From JALEFZ01 sp038527485 (GTDB lineage Bacteria > Bacteroidota > Bacteroidia > J057), in NCBI GenBank assembly GCA_038527485.1, contig JBCBFT010000003.1, positions 74,492 to 138,491 on the forward strand: a stretch of 64,000 nucleotides of DNA, given 5' to 3'. Below are positions 37,747 to 46,863 of the stretch, one piece after another; position 1 is the first letter of the stretch, and each line of letters opens with the position of its first letter. Both the position numbers and the translations under genes were made by a program. Under the pieces are notes generated by a model that saw only the letters and a list, made by a program, of their open reading frames with translations, searched no databases and was not told where the DNA came from.

Positions 37747-38139
37747 CTAGCCGTTATGATTGCTGTCTAAGTCGCCACTGGTTTTGGTAATTTCGTTTTC
37801 TATTTCGTGCATGAAAATCGCTTCGATAGCCTCTTCACTTGTGGGAAGAAGCGTAAGCACTGTTTGTAGCTGAGAGATGGTGATAAGCTTCTCAACATGG
37901 GGTTGTACACTGCAAATGACAAGAATACCTTCTTTATCCATACAGAGTTTATTGGCCCTCAAAATAGCACTCAGTCCTGAACTGTCTGCATACTTAACCA
38001 TAGAAAGGTTGAGTACGAGGTTTTTAAAGTCCCGTTTGACAAATTCAGCTTTGAGATCGGGAGATATTCTGCTGTTGAGATTTTCCTCCAGTAACTTGAA
38101 TTCTGTATACTGATCTTCGACGTTTACTTCGAACCGCAT
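37747..38139 (-). CDS. STAS-domain protein, anti-sigma factor antagonist-like
   Basis: A 130-residue protein whose first 100 residues match the STAS fold of anti-anti-sigma factors (SpoIIAA-like). The phosphoacceptor Ser is likely in MVKYADSSGLSAILRANKLC near residue 55-75, where the sequence DSSGL is diagnostic. The C-terminal 25 residues are acidic and probably disordered (EIENEITKTSGDLDSN). Such proteins act by binding an anti-sigma kinase in a phosphorylation-controlled manner. No partner kinase or phosphatase gene is next to it. It lies 42 bp upstream of rnz on the same strand. Confidence 0.88.
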   Translation of the reverse strand: MRFEVNVEDQYTEFKLLEENLNSRISPDLKAEFVKRDFKNLVLNLSMVKYADSSGLSAILRANKLCMDKEGILVICSVQPHVEKLITISQLQTVLTLLPTSEEAIEAIFMHEIENEITKTSGDLDSNHNG

Positions 38140-38160
38140 AAAGTTAATTTATTCGTTAGC

Positions 38161-38682
38161 ATGCCAAAGATAAACAAAGTTGTCAATTTGGGGCAATCAG
38201 CTTCAAAGTCTGTTGTTTCTGCCTTATTGATTCTCATCTTGGGAGGATGGATGACAGGCTTTTATATGCCTGTACCCCCTATAGATACGAAGGCTATCGA
38301 GTGGCAGGTCTTGAAACAGACCAATGATTACAGGCGGTCGATCAGGTTGAAGAAACTGAAGCGTGTACCTAATTTAGATGGGATTGCCCGTCGGCACGCG
38401 GAGGATATGGCCACCAAGCGAAAGCCTTTTTCTCATGCAGGGTTCAAGCAACGTCTCAAAGCCGCAGGCAAAGGCTTGGGGAGAGCCTATCATTTTGCAG
38501 AAAATCTGTATACTTGTACCTATTCGTCAGGTTTTGTCGCAGAGATCGCCACGCGTAGCTGGATTGACAGTCCAGGACACCATCGCAACTTGAAGGGAGA
38601 TTTTGAGTACACAGGCATAGGGGTAGCACGCGCGCGAAACGGTGAGTATTATGTGGTGCAGGTCTTTCTTCATTTGAAGTAA
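38161..38682 (+). CDS. CAP (SCP/PR1-like) domain protein
   Basis: The N-terminus carries a single hydrophobic segment (about residues 18-35, ALLILILGGWMTGFYM), an uncleaved signal anchor or signal peptide. A CAP domain follows: LKQTNDYRRSIRLKKLKRVP, then RHAEDMATKRKPFSHAGFKQR with the conserved His and Asp, HFAENLYTC with the Glu, and SWIDSPGHHRNLKGDFEYTGIGVARA with the second conserved His. This matches bacterial SCP-like extracellular proteins of the YkwD kind. Biochemical roles vary and are mostly unknown; exported adhesion or wall-associated roles are suggested for some. The gene diverges from the STAS gene with 21 bp between the starts. Confidence 0.9.
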   Translation: MPKINKVVNLGQSASKSVVSALLILILGGWMTGFYMPVPPIDTKAIEWQVLKQTNDYRRSIRLKKLKRVPNLDGIARRHAEDMATKRKPFSHAGFKQRLKAAGKGLGRAYHFAENLYTCTYSSGFVAEIATRSWIDSPGHHRNLKGDFEYTGIGVARARNGEYYVVQVFLHLK

Positions 38683-38757
38683 GCGCAATAGCTAGCGCAA
38701 CTTTCGTAGATCGGAATATGCGAATCGGATGAATAATCTATTCATATTTCTTTCTAG

Positions 38758-39507
38758 ATGACGATTCTTCGTCTACTCATGAGTCGTGATAATATGTTCT
38801 TGCATATAGATACAGTTAAAATACCTTGTCGAGTCGAAAAGGCACAAGGAAAGGCTTTGAACTTTCGGTTTAAGCCCAATGAACCCGTATTGATTATACG
38901 AACACCCAATGGAAAACTGACCCCTGCCCACCATCAAGCCATTGAAAAGCATAAAAACTGGATTCTCAAGCATTATGCACAATCTCAAGCGCTCTACGCA
39001 CGAAGAGAAGATTTTCTGAAACACCTGGCTGCGGGGAAGATTTTGTACATGGGAGAAATGTACAAGTTGATTTTTCGGCAGGGAAAAAACCGACAAGTCA
39101 GAGTAGAAGATGAGCAAGTCATTATCTCAGTGACAGATCAAATGGTAGGGGATCGTAAGGAAATCATCTACCAAGCGCTGCGTGCCCTTGCAAAGGATCA
39201 TATCCAGAATCGAACCACTACGCTGGGAGAATGGACCGACTCCTCTTTTGGACAGATCAGAGTGAAAGATGTGCGCAGCAAATGGGGGTCCTGCTCTAGT
39301 AAGCGCAACCTCAATTTCAACTGGCATCTGATTTTTCTCCCTCCTACGCTCATTGACTATATCATCATCCACGAACTCATGCACTTACGTGAGATGAACC
39401 ATAGTCCTGCTTTTTGGGCATGGGTCCAAAAATTCTATCCATCTTATAAGGAAGCAGAAAAAGCCATACGGTCCTACGAATGGCTTATTGGGATTATGGA
39501 AACATAA
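38758..39507 (+). CDS. YgjP-like metallopeptidase domain protein (DUF45/WLM)
   Basis: Zinc-dependent protein of the YgjP family. The metal motif HELMH is at residues 205-209, with the third ligand His at about 215 (LREMNHSPAFW). The typical SKWGSCSSKRNLNFNWHLIFLPP segment is about 30 residues upstream. The first 100 residues form the usual DUF45 N-terminal domain. E. coli YgjP has UTP pyrophosphatase activity; peptidase activity is inferred from the fold. The predicted start ATG at 38758 gives 249 residues; Met8 is an alternative. The RluA-type gene follows after 58 bp. Confidence 0.9.
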   Translation: MTILRLLMSRDNMFLHIDTVKIPCRVEKAQGKALNFRFKPNEPVLIIRTPNGKLTPAHHQAIEKHKNWILKHYAQSQALYARREDFLKHLAAGKILYMGEMYKLIFRQGKNRQVRVEDEQVIISVTDQMVGDRKEIIYQALRALAKDHIQNRTTTLGEWTDSSFGQIRVKDVRSKWGSCSSKRNLNFNWHLIFLPPTLIDYIIIHELMHLREMNHSPAFWAWVQKFYPSYKEAEKAIRSYEWLIGIMET

Positions 39508-39565
39508 TGTCCCATCTTACGTTTTCTTTTGTTCAAACACTTCAAAGGCGAAAAAATTGAATACT

Positions 39566-40294
39566 ATGGCAGTGAAGACGCAGAAATTTATCCGCTTCCA
39601 CGAAATCATCGTATTTGAGGATGATGATATTGTGCTGATCAACAAGCCTTTGGATGTGGCGAGTTTGGATGACAAGAGCAACCGAAATATCAACCACCTA
39701 GCCAAAGTCTATAATCAAGACTTACGTCTTTGCCACCGTTTAGATAAAAATACTTCGGGTATCATGCTCCTAACGAAGGGAGATGAAAATTATCGAAATA
39801 TTTCTATCCAGTTTGAGAAGCGGAAAGTCAAGAAAGAATACCTGACACTTACGGGGGGTGTTCACCGATTCGAAGGTCATGAAATCGACCTGCCACTATA
39901 TGTGTCGACCAACCGAAAAGTAACGGTCAGTCACCATCAGGGTAAGGCTTCTAAGACCATTGTAGACACAGAAAATGCTTACCGAAACTTCACCCTACTT
40001 CGTTGCCAACCTGTGACGGGACGTATGCACCAGATCCGAGTACACTTGGCTGCCATCGGATGTCCCATCGTAGGAGATGGCCTATACGGGGGTGTCAACA
40101 TCATGCTCTCCCAGCTCAAACGCAACTACAAATGGAGCAATCGCAAGGAGGAGCGCCCCATCAATCATGGCTATCTACTCCATGCAGAGAAATTGTCTTT
40201 CACTCATCCCAAGACAGGAGAGCCGGTGACGTTTACAGCTCCTCTCAATAAGAACTTTGATACGTCTCTGAAAGTATTGGAGAAGTACAATTGA
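39566..40294 (+). CDS. RluA-family pseudouridine synthase
   Basis: Converts specific uridines in rRNA or tRNA to pseudouridine. The catalytic Asp is Asp60 in LCHRLDKNTSGIMLL, the RluA signature motif. INKPLDVASLDD near residue 26 and QPVTGRMHQIRVHLAAIGCPIVGDGLYGG near 150 are also diagnostic. The 242 residues lack an S4 domain, as in RluA/TruC-like and RluF-like short forms. I prefer ATG at 39566; the frame is open upstream to 39488, overlapping the YgjP-like gene, but that start is TTG. Specific target cannot be told. Confidence 0.92.
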   Translation: MAVKTQKFIRFHEIIVFEDDDIVLINKPLDVASLDDKSNRNINHLAKVYNQDLRLCHRLDKNTSGIMLLTKGDENYRNISIQFEKRKVKKEYLTLTGGVHRFEGHEIDLPLYVSTNRKVTVSHHQGKASKTIVDTENAYRNFTLLRCQPVTGRMHQIRVHLAAIGCPIVGDGLYGGVNIMLSQLKRNYKWSNRKEERPINHGYLLHAEKLSFTHPKTGEPVTFTAPLNKNFDTSLKVLEKYN

Positions 40295-40339
40295 GGTAAA
40301 TGACTGAGGAAGAGCATGTATTTTGAAAGATAGGCTATC

Positions 40340-40654
40340 CTATAAGACAGCCTCAGGTGCTAAGGAGGTTTCAAAATTTTCTCTTTCCTCAGGCGTAATC
40401 ACTGTCACACCATCCACAATTTCAAAAGCAGCAAGGACAAATGCTGTATCATCCGCCTGCGCGTTTTTGGCGAGGGCAACTGTGAGCCTTTCGCTCTCTT
40501 CTTCCTTGACTTGTTCTAATTTTTTGATGAGGGCGACGTCGATGGTAGGTGAATCCAGAAAAATGTAAGCTATATGTTCGCCCATCACGCGCCAGGAGTG
40601 ACAAAGTGAAATCAGCTTTTCTGGGGTCTGGATTTTATTTTGTGTGCGATACAT
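40340..40654 (-). CDS. Small conserved-looking hypothetical protein
   Basis: A 104-residue acidic protein, mostly helical: residues 1-30 contain ISLCHSWRVMGEHIAYIFLD, then a charged helix IKKLEQVKEEESERLTVALAKNAQADDTAFV, ending TPEERENFETSL. No known domain recognised. Codon use and composition fit the neighbours and the ORF lies alone in a gap between two well-defined genes, so it is more likely real than not. It is 129 bp downstream of the nuoM end, same strand, but separated by non-coding sequence. Confidence 0.5.
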   Translation of the reverse strand: MYRTQNKIQTPEKLISLCHSWRVMGEHIAYIFLDSPTIDVALIKKLEQVKEEESERLTVALAKNAQADDTAFVLAAFEIVDGVTVITPEERENFETSLAPEAVL

Positions 40655-40783
40655 AGTGGGTCAGGTTTGTGTGTTGGCGTGAGCAATCATTCATCTAGAA
40701 CCTAGATAGTGCCTTCCTCACATTTCAAGTTACACAAGTTGTTGAAAAGACCAATGCCGTACGGACACGTTCTTGTATACGCC

Positions 40784-42421
40784 TCAGTGCCCAGCCATCA
40801 TTTCTTCTCCCATATAGCGAACCCATTGACCGAAATCCGCCATGTCTGCCTCGAACAAGTCGAGTAGCGGACCTGGGAATACGCCCAGCCACACCGTGAG
40901 GATTGCCAAGGGGGTAAGGAGTAGGTATTCACGTGGAGTGAGATCCGTGAGTTTGGGGAGCCAATCACTCGTCTGATTTCTATTGAAGATCCCAAAAAAC
41001 ATCTGTCGGTAGGTACGTAAGTAATAGGTCGCACCCAGTACGATACCCAAGGTAGAGACGATTGCCATCCAGTAAGGAAGCGAGCCTAGCTGCGCCGCTT
41101 GAAAAGCACCCATGAAAACCAGCAGTTCTGATACAAAAGCTGCAAAGCCAGGAAGGCCTAAAGAGGCAAAGAACCCAATCAAGGTGAAGACGGCATAAGC
41201 AGGCATCAGTTGCCAGAGTCCTCGAAAGTTTTCGATCTGACGGTCATGGACCCGATCATAGATGACACCGACGACCAAGAAAAGCATGGCTGAGATGATC
41301 CCATGCGTGAAGAGTTGGAGGGTAGCGCCACTCATCCCTACAGCTGTCAAAGACGCGATCCCCAGCATCACAAAGCCCATGTGGGAGATAGACGAGTAGG
41401 CGACCAGTCGTTTAAGATCCTTTTGTGCCATTGCGACGAAGGCTCCGTAGACGATCGATATGACCCCCATCAATCCGATATACCATGTGAAGTGCAGGGC
41501 ACCATCGGGAAAAATCCCATAGCAAATCCGCAGCATGCCATATCCCCCTACTTTTAAGAGAATACCTGCCAGAATCACAGAGATAGGTGTGGGTGCTTCC
41601 ACGTGTGCATCGGGGAGCCATGTGTGTACGGGAACCATCGGAAGCTTGATCGCGAAACCGACGAACAATACCCCGAAGGCCAGGAGACGCGCATTGACGC
41701 CTAGAAGCGTAGAATCCAGGTCGAAGAAACTCCCCTCTACAGGTGCCCCTTGAAACATATGAAGAAAATTTAAGGTGTAGATGGGCGTTTCAGGGGTGCT
41801 CAGGATCGGATTTTGGAAGCTGAAGAGTAGCCCTACCATGATCAGCAACATGAAGACAGAGCCTACCAGTGTGTACAGAAAGAATTTCAAGGAAGCATAT
41901 TCTCGCCTGGGTCCTCCCCACAGTCCGATGAGGAAAAACATCGGAAGCAGCATGAACTCGTAGAAGAGGTAGAATAAAAAGAAGTCTAGGGCACAGAAAA
42001 CCCCGATCATCGATAGGTCAAGAAGCATAAAAAGCATAAAGTAGCCCTTTACATTCCGCGTCACCCCCCAAGCTGAGAGTACAGCAATAGGCATAATGAT
42101 CGTGGTTAATAAGACTAAGAGGAAGCCTAAACCATCAATTCCCAACGCATACTCGATATACAATCTACCCATACTCCCCAAGGAAAAATCGATCCAGGGA
42201 GTGGCTTCCTGCAAGTAAAAATGAGACATCCAGCCTCCTGCATCTGCTCCTGATTTGGCTTCCAGAAAGGCAGGTAAGACCATGCCAAGCGTCCATCCCA
42301 ATTGAAGCAAAGTGACCACCAGCGCAATCCACTGGTAAAGTTGTACCCTGCTTTTGGGCCCTACTGCCATGATGATCATTCCTACCATCGGCAACCATAT
42401 GAGTATGCTGAGTATGGGCAT
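40784..42421 (-). CDS. nuoM: NADH-quinone oxidoreductase subunit M
   Basis: Proton-pumping membrane subunit of complex I with about 14 membrane segments. Key motifs: LYEFMLLPMFFLIGLWGG with the essential Glu near residue 150, KLPMVPVHTWLPDAHVEAPTPISVILAGILLKVGGYGM near 255 with the Lys and the discontinuous helix, and KDLKRLVAYSSISHMGFV near 320. Length 545 is normal for Bacteroidota NuoM. It is the last of the K-L-M group. NuoN, which usually follows, is absent. Confidence 0.95.
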   Translation of the reverse strand: MPILSILIWLPMVGMIIMAVGPKSRVQLYQWIALVVTLLQLGWTLGMVLPAFLEAKSGADAGGWMSHFYLQEATPWIDFSLGSMGRLYIEYALGIDGLGFLLVLLTTIIMPIAVLSAWGVTRNVKGYFMLFMLLDLSMIGVFCALDFFLFYLFYEFMLLPMFFLIGLWGGPRREYASLKFFLYTLVGSVFMLLIMVGLLFSFQNPILSTPETPIYTLNFLHMFQGAPVEGSFFDLDSTLLGVNARLLAFGVLFVGFAIKLPMVPVHTWLPDAHVEAPTPISVILAGILLKVGGYGMLRICYGIFPDGALHFTWYIGLMGVISIVYGAFVAMAQKDLKRLVAYSSISHMGFVMLGIASLTAVGMSGATLQLFTHGIISAMLFLVVGVIYDRVHDRQIENFRGLWQLMPAYAVFTLIGFFASLGLPGFAAFVSELLVFMGAFQAAQLGSLPYWMAIVSTLGIVLGATYYLRTYRQMFFGIFNRNQTSDWLPKLTDLTPREYLLLTPLAILTVWLGVFPGPLLDLFEADMADFGQWVRYMGEEMMAGH

Positions 42422-42463
42422 ATATTATCTAATAAGACTACGGGCTAAGAGAGATCATTTACT

Positions 42464-44677
42464 TTATATCAATAGATTAGCAATCAAAACGATGACAGCT
42501 GCACTAAGGATGATTCCTATAAAATAGCGTTGGACTTTTCCCGATTGTGTACGGGATACGTACGTACCCGTGTATTGAATCCCTCGAACGAGATAATTAA
42601 CCAGACGATCGAAAATATCTACATCTATCCATTCCGCCAAACGTGCGAGAGAAGGCCCACTAGGAAGGGGATCTCGATCTGCTGCAGGTTGCGGTTCAAA
42701 ACTACTGTCTGAGGGCGTATCTTGATTATGGGTGATACTTGCCACCAATTTTACTGCACCGTCCAGGATATGTTGATCGATCCACTTCCATACTGCGGCA
42801 AACGCAAGCATCCCTTTCGCTAGGATATTTTCATACAAGGCATCCTGATAAAAATGATGAAAGGAAAGTGCTTGAAGGGCGTGGCTAGGCTGTTGGGATT
42901 TTTCCCTTTTGAAACGGACATATGCCACTCCCAATCCGCCTAGGGCTAGACTCACAGATAAGATCGTCCACATCAAATGATCATGCCCCACACCAGGGAG
43001 TGGAGGGACTTGAAAAAGCTGAATGGGAAGTGGAAATGCTTGACTTACATATCCGAAGTTTTCGAAAGGAGTGGTAAAAATAGGAAACCAGAAAGAGCCT
43101 AAAGCCATGAAAAATAAAGGAACAGCCATTTTCCAGTGAATTTTCTGCTTGGGGACATCATTCCTCTTTTCACTGATGAATACCCACATAGTCATTCGCC
43201 CCATATAATAAGCCGTCAAACCTACACCGATCAATGCCATCGCAGGAATCAGCCAACTCACTCCCTGCAATCTCTCTGCCCAATCAACAGTCCCCATGAT
43301 GATGCCTTCCTTGGAGACAAAGCCCGAAGTAAAAGGAATGCCCGCCAGTGCCAGCATCATAAACATGAACAGGCGAAACAGGACGGGTTGTTCTTTCCAG
43401 AGACCCCCCATGTTGCGGATGTCATTATAGGGAGGAATGCCTTCTTGGGGTTGGGATGAGAAGTGATGCAACTGATGGATGATCACGGCTGCGACTAAGA
43501 AAAGCCCACATTTGAAAAATGCGTGTGTAATCAAATGCATCATCGCATCATCGTAGACCCCTACGCCCATGCCCATCATCATATATCCCAGCTGGGATAT
43601 AGTCGAATAGGCTAATATACGTTTGATGTCCCACTGGGTGAGTGCCGCAATAGCAGCCATCAAAGCAGTGACAGCTCCGATGATGGCGAGTGTGACTTGC
43701 ACCCATGAAAACAAGAAAAAATACACCCTTGACACAAGGTATACACCTGCTGCCACCATGGTCGCTGCATGGATCAAGGAGGAAACGGGTGTTGGTCCTG
43801 CCATCGCATCGGGTAGCCATGTCTGTAAAGGAAACTGAGCAGACTTGCCCAAGGCTCCGCCTATGATGAAAAGCCCCGCCAGCTGCAACCAAATCAGTGG
43901 CAGCTCTCGGACAAATATATTTTCAGGGTCAATAAGTGAAGCGTCTATAGGAGCTGAGAGATAGTTGTACGTGATCACGAATAAGTCTCCTTGGATCTCC
44001 CCTTTTGTCAGTAATCCCCAAATAGCGTTAAGATCTAGGGTTTGGGTGAGGGAAAATAAAATCGCCATTCCCATCAAGAAGAATGTGTCTCCTATACGAT
44101 TGATGAGAAATGCCTTTTGGGCAGCACGCGCAGGTTTTTCTTGGGTATAAAAAAAGCCAATCAGGAAGTAGGAGGCTAGTCCGACTAATTCCCAACCTAC
44201 AAAAATCAAGATGAGGTTATCTGCGAGGATGATGGCTTGCATCGCTAGCACAAAGAGGCACAGATAGGCCCAGTAACGGTCTAGGTGAGCCTCCTTTTTC
44301 ATGTATTCTTGAGAGAAAAGGAGGACCAGTGTAGAGATCGCTGCTACGAGGGCACACATGACCATGGCAGAAGAATCCGCTCTCAAGCCTAAGGTAAAAT
44401 GAATCGGATGATCAAACCCTGAGATATTGAACCAGACCATGCGAAGATGAATGTCTTCGCCCATTTCCTGCTGCCACCCTTGGTAGATGAGTATGAGGGT
44501 AGATAAGAAGGACACTGCCATGAAACCCAAGGCAATCCACTGTCCACCCTGAGGAAATTTTTTTCCAAAGAGTCTCAGGACCAAAAAACCGAAGAAAGGT
44601 AGACAAAGTATCAGGAGCATCCACGTATGGATCGACTGAAAGGGGAGTGACTCGCTGAGTGATTGGTATCCGTTCAA
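42464..44677 (-). CDS. nuoL: NADH-quinone oxidoreductase subunit L
   Basis: Largest proton-pumping membrane subunit of complex I; distal end of the membrane arm. Motifs: GWELVGLASYFLIGF with the key Glu near residue 165, GKSAQFPLQTWLPDAMAGPTPVSSLIHAATMVAAGVYLVSRVYFF near 280 with the Lys and discontinuous helix, and KRILAYSTISQLGYMMMGMG near 345. The C-terminal part has the lateral amphipathic helix and last anchor helix. 737 residues, slightly longer than E. coli (613), with extra Ser/Asp-rich insert (SITHNQDTPSDSSFEPQPAA) near residue 660. Gap to nuoM is 42 bp. Confidence 0.95.
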   Translation of the reverse strand: MNGYQSLSESLPFQSIHTWMLLILCLPFFGFLVLRLFGKKFPQGGQWIALGFMAVSFLSTLILIYQGWQQEMGEDIHLRMVWFNISGFDHPIHFTLGLRADSSAMVMCALVAAISTLVLLFSQEYMKKEAHLDRYWAYLCLFVLAMQAIILADNLILIFVGWELVGLASYFLIGFFYTQEKPARAAQKAFLINRIGDTFFLMGMAILFSLTQTLDLNAIWGLLTKGEIQGDLFVITYNYLSAPIDASLIDPENIFVRELPLIWLQLAGLFIIGGALGKSAQFPLQTWLPDAMAGPTPVSSLIHAATMVAAGVYLVSRVYFFLFSWVQVTLAIIGAVTALMAAIAALTQWDIKRILAYSTISQLGYMMMGMGVGVYDDAMMHLITHAFFKCGLFLVAAVIIHQLHHFSSQPQEGIPPYNDIRNMGGLWKEQPVLFRLFMFMMLALAGIPFTSGFVSKEGIIMGTVDWAERLQGVSWLIPAMALIGVGLTAYYMGRMTMWVFISEKRNDVPKQKIHWKMAVPLFFMALGSFWFPIFTTPFENFGYVSQAFPLPIQLFQVPPLPGVGHDHLMWTILSVSLALGGLGVAYVRFKREKSQQPSHALQALSFHHFYQDALYENILAKGMLAFAAVWKWIDQHILDGAVKLVASITHNQDTPSDSSFEPQPAADRDPLPSGPSLARLAEWIDVDIFDRLVNYLVRGIQYTGTYVSRTQSGKVQRYFIGIILSAAVIVLIANLLI

Positions 44678-44699
44678 GGTAATGGCTTATTTCAGGAGG

Positions 44700-45011
44700 T
44701 CAGGCTAGGTCATGATAGGAGTTTTCGAGTTTGTCGAGACGTACCGTACGGAAGCGTTTGTATACGTTGAGGACAATGGCCAAGGCTACCGCGATTTCAG
44801 CAGCAGCGAGTACCATGACAAAAAGGGTGGCCATCTGCCCATCTAGCTTTTGGAGGTCATATTGGGCGAAAGCGACAAAGTTGATGTTGGCGGCATTTAG
44901 CATGAGCTCGACACCCATAAGGGCCATGATGATATTTCGTCGAGTCAAAACCAGGGCAATTCCTACAGCAAATAAGACGACGCCCAACACCAGAAAATAA
45001 GGTAAGTCCAT
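44700..45011 (-). CDS. nuoK: NADH-quinone oxidoreductase subunit K
   Basis: Small membrane subunit of complex I with three membrane segments (103 residues). The conserved Glu residues are present: GVELMLNAANINFVAF near residue 35 and AAAEIAVALAIVLNVYKR near 68. I chose the ATG at 45011 (MDLPYFLVL), giving the canonical length; the longer frame from 45077 adds a hydrophilic stretch without resemblance to NuoK. It begins the K-L-M run, 22 bp before nuoL. NuoJ, its usual upstream neighbour, is absent; instead a GNAT gene precedes it. Confidence 0.94.
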   Translation of the reverse strand: MDLPYFLVLGVVLFAVGIALVLTRRNIIMALMGVELMLNAANINFVAFAQYDLQKLDGQMATLFVMVLAAAEIAVALAIVLNVYKRFRTVRLDKLENSYHDLA

Positions 45012-45087
45012 TGTGTATGTTCTAACTAGCTGGCAAGATACTAATTTTTTCTCACCAGACTGTATCTCAGACAGCATACAGTACGCC

Positions 45088-45819
45088 CTATGCTTGTTTC
45101 AACTGCCAAAAGCTGATTTCTCTCCTGACACGAAACCCCAATTTTTCATATAGTCTAATGGCAGGAATATTAGATGCCGCTACGTGGAGGAAGGGGATTT
45201 TTCCCTCAGCAAATATCTGACGAGTAGTGTGTGTAATCAATTGTTTGGCATATCCTCGCCCTGTACAATCAGGATGCGTGACGACGGCACTTACTTCGGT
45301 AAAATCATTCAGCTTCATTCGCTCCCCCGTTATTGCTACCAGTTCTTCATCTTGAAAGATGCCATAATAAGCGCCCATCTGAGGTGTCTGTGGCCGAAAG
45401 TATCCAGGTTGAACCAACTGAACCAGATCAAATATTTGTGGGTAGAAAGTAGGTGAGAGGAGGGAGATGGGAGAATGAACAGTGTGCATGATAGGTTGAT
45501 CCAAGACCATTTGTAGGCAAATCAATTCTTGCTGGATCACGAGACGGGAGGAATGAAGGGGCTTTTCTCCGACGATGAAAAAAGAATCAATCTGCTGGGC
45601 ATAGATATCTAAAGCCTCTGGCAGCGATTGGGTATCTATCCATGCCCCAAAGGGACAGTAAGCAGAATCATAGCATTTGACACCAGGAAAGTTGCGTGCC
45701 AATGCTTGATGGGTCTCAGAAAGTGCATGCCAGACGGGTTGATCTAGTACAGTGTGTGTCATGGGAGAATATGATCGAAAGGTAGAAGTATGAAAAGTTA
45801 AGCATGATTTTTCTCTCAT
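45088..45819 (-). CDS. GNAT family N-acetyltransferase
   Basis: C-terminal residues (about 160-240) have the GNAT acetyl-CoA site: FTEVSAVVTHPDCTGRGYAKQLITHTTRQIF with the Arg-x-x-Gly-x-Gly/Ala loop, and IPFLHVAASNIPAIRLYEKLGFRVRREISF, the characteristic motif B. The N-terminal half is a separate domain of unknown use, as in FR47-like GNATs. The ATG at 45819 overlaps the stop of the EamA gene in an ATGA arrangement, which suggests coupled translation; an alternative ATG at 45762 would shorten it by 19 residues. Substrate is unknown. It may read through into nuoK 76 bp downstream. Confidence 0.85.
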   Translation of the reverse strand: MREKSCLTFHTSTFRSYSPMTHTVLDQPVWHALSETHQALARNFPGVKCYDSAYCPFGAWIDTQSLPEALDIYAQQIDSFFIVGEKPLHSSRLVIQQELICLQMVLDQPIMHTVHSPISLLSPTFYPQIFDLVQLVQPGYFRPQTPQMGAYYGIFQDEELVAITGERMKLNDFTEVSAVVTHPDCTGRGYAKQLITHTTRQIFAEGKIPFLHVAASNIPAIRLYEKLGFRVRREISFWQLKQA

Positions 45820-46745
45820 GTTCCTTTTTTGGTAGAAATCAATAACACACCCGCCATGACTGCGAGCGTGCCCACTATTTGTATTCCACCAAAGGGTTCA
45901 TCTAGCAATAAGTAAGCTAACACAATGGTAGAAACAGGTCCCACACTTCCTATGATAGCGGTATTTCCAGGTCCAATACGTTGGATACCCGCCGAAATCA
46001 AAAAAGCGGGTAAAATGGTCGAAACCACTCCCATGATGCCAATGTATTCATAGACAGGTTGCGGATACGAAAAAAGGTCCTGTGCTCCTTTAAGGTAGCT
46101 ATGAATAAACACGCCCACAGAGGCTATACTCATCGCAAGTGAAGTGAAATAAGCCACACCAAAAATAGGGATTAGGCGATGACTCCCGATGATGTAGCTC
46201 GCATAGCAAAGTGCCGCCATGAATATCCAGATACCTCCTTTCCAAATGCCTTCTCTTGTAGAAACGTCCAGGTCTCCTACCAAGACGATTAAAATTCCTG
46301 CATAAGCCAACATCAGTGCCATCCACTGTCGGGTGTTGATACGCGTTTTGAGAATGATCCTAGAAAGGAGCACTACCAGGGTAGGATACGTAAAGAGAAT
46401 GAGGCGCTCGATGGCTGCGGGAACATATTGCAAGCCCTGAAAATCTAGGAAGCTAGCCAAGTAATATCCCAGGAGACCAATGGGAATGAGTTGAAAGTAA
46501 TATTTAGCTGCTGGTTTTGGGTGAATGCGTCTGTACGCGTACCAAGCGATTGCAGCAAAGATGGGGAATACCATCAGCATCCGAATGGCGAGTAAAGAGA
46601 TCGCGTCTATGCCATAGACGTAGGCGAGTTTGGCGAGGATCGCCTTGGAGGAGGTACCAATGGCTCCTATGAAGACCATGATTGCCCCCCAAAGTGTAGG
46701 TGATAACGTGAAGTTCCCGCGTGGGGGCATAAGTTTATCTATCAA
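45816..46745 (-). CDS. EamA/DMT-superfamily transporter
   Basis: Ten predicted membrane segments in two repeats of five, the EamA (DUF6) fold. The repeats begin at about residue 12 (LWGAIMVFIGAIGTSSKAILAKLAYVYG) and residue 165 (GIWIFMAALCYASYIIGSHRL). Typical EamA loop motifs such as FDYFQGLQYVPAAIERLILFTYPTLVVLLSR (here LDFQGLQYVPAAIERL) and GPGNTAIIGSVGPVSTIVLAYLLLDEPFGGIQIVG are visible. The family exports amino acids, drugs or nucleotide-like metabolites; the substrate cannot be inferred. The stop codon overlaps the GNAT start. Confidence 0.92.
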   Translation of the reverse strand: MIDKLMPPRGNFTLSPTLWGAIMVFIGAIGTSSKAILAKLAYVYGIDAISLLAIRMLMVFPIFAAIAWYAYRRIHPKPAAKYYFQLIPIGLLGYYLASFLDFQGLQYVPAAIERLILFTYPTLVVLLSRIILKTRINTRQWMALMLAYAGILIVLVGDLDVSTREGIWKGGIWIFMAALCYASYIIGSHRLIPIFGVAYFTSLAMSIASVGVFIHSYLKGAQDLFSYPQPVYEYIGIMGVVSTILPAFLISAGIQRIGPGNTAIIGSVGPVSTIVLAYLLLDEPFGGIQIVGTLAVMAGVLLISTKKGT

Positions 46746-46752
46746 AATGAAA

Positions 46753-46780
46753 GTAGGGATGCTTGTGTAAACATCCCTAC
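46753..46780 (-). terminator. Terminator after odhA
   Basis: GTAGGGATG and CATCCCTAC make a perfect 9-bp stem with a 10-base loop; on the minus strand the tail is TTTCATTTTG. It lies 84 bp after the odhA stop and 8 bp before the EamA start. Confidence 0.75.
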
Positions 46781-46863
46781 CCTTTGTATTTCAAAATGTT
46801 GTATAAAAGACAATAGAAGGAAGCAAGGAAGGTCCATGCTCTATTTCCATTTCATTTACACGA

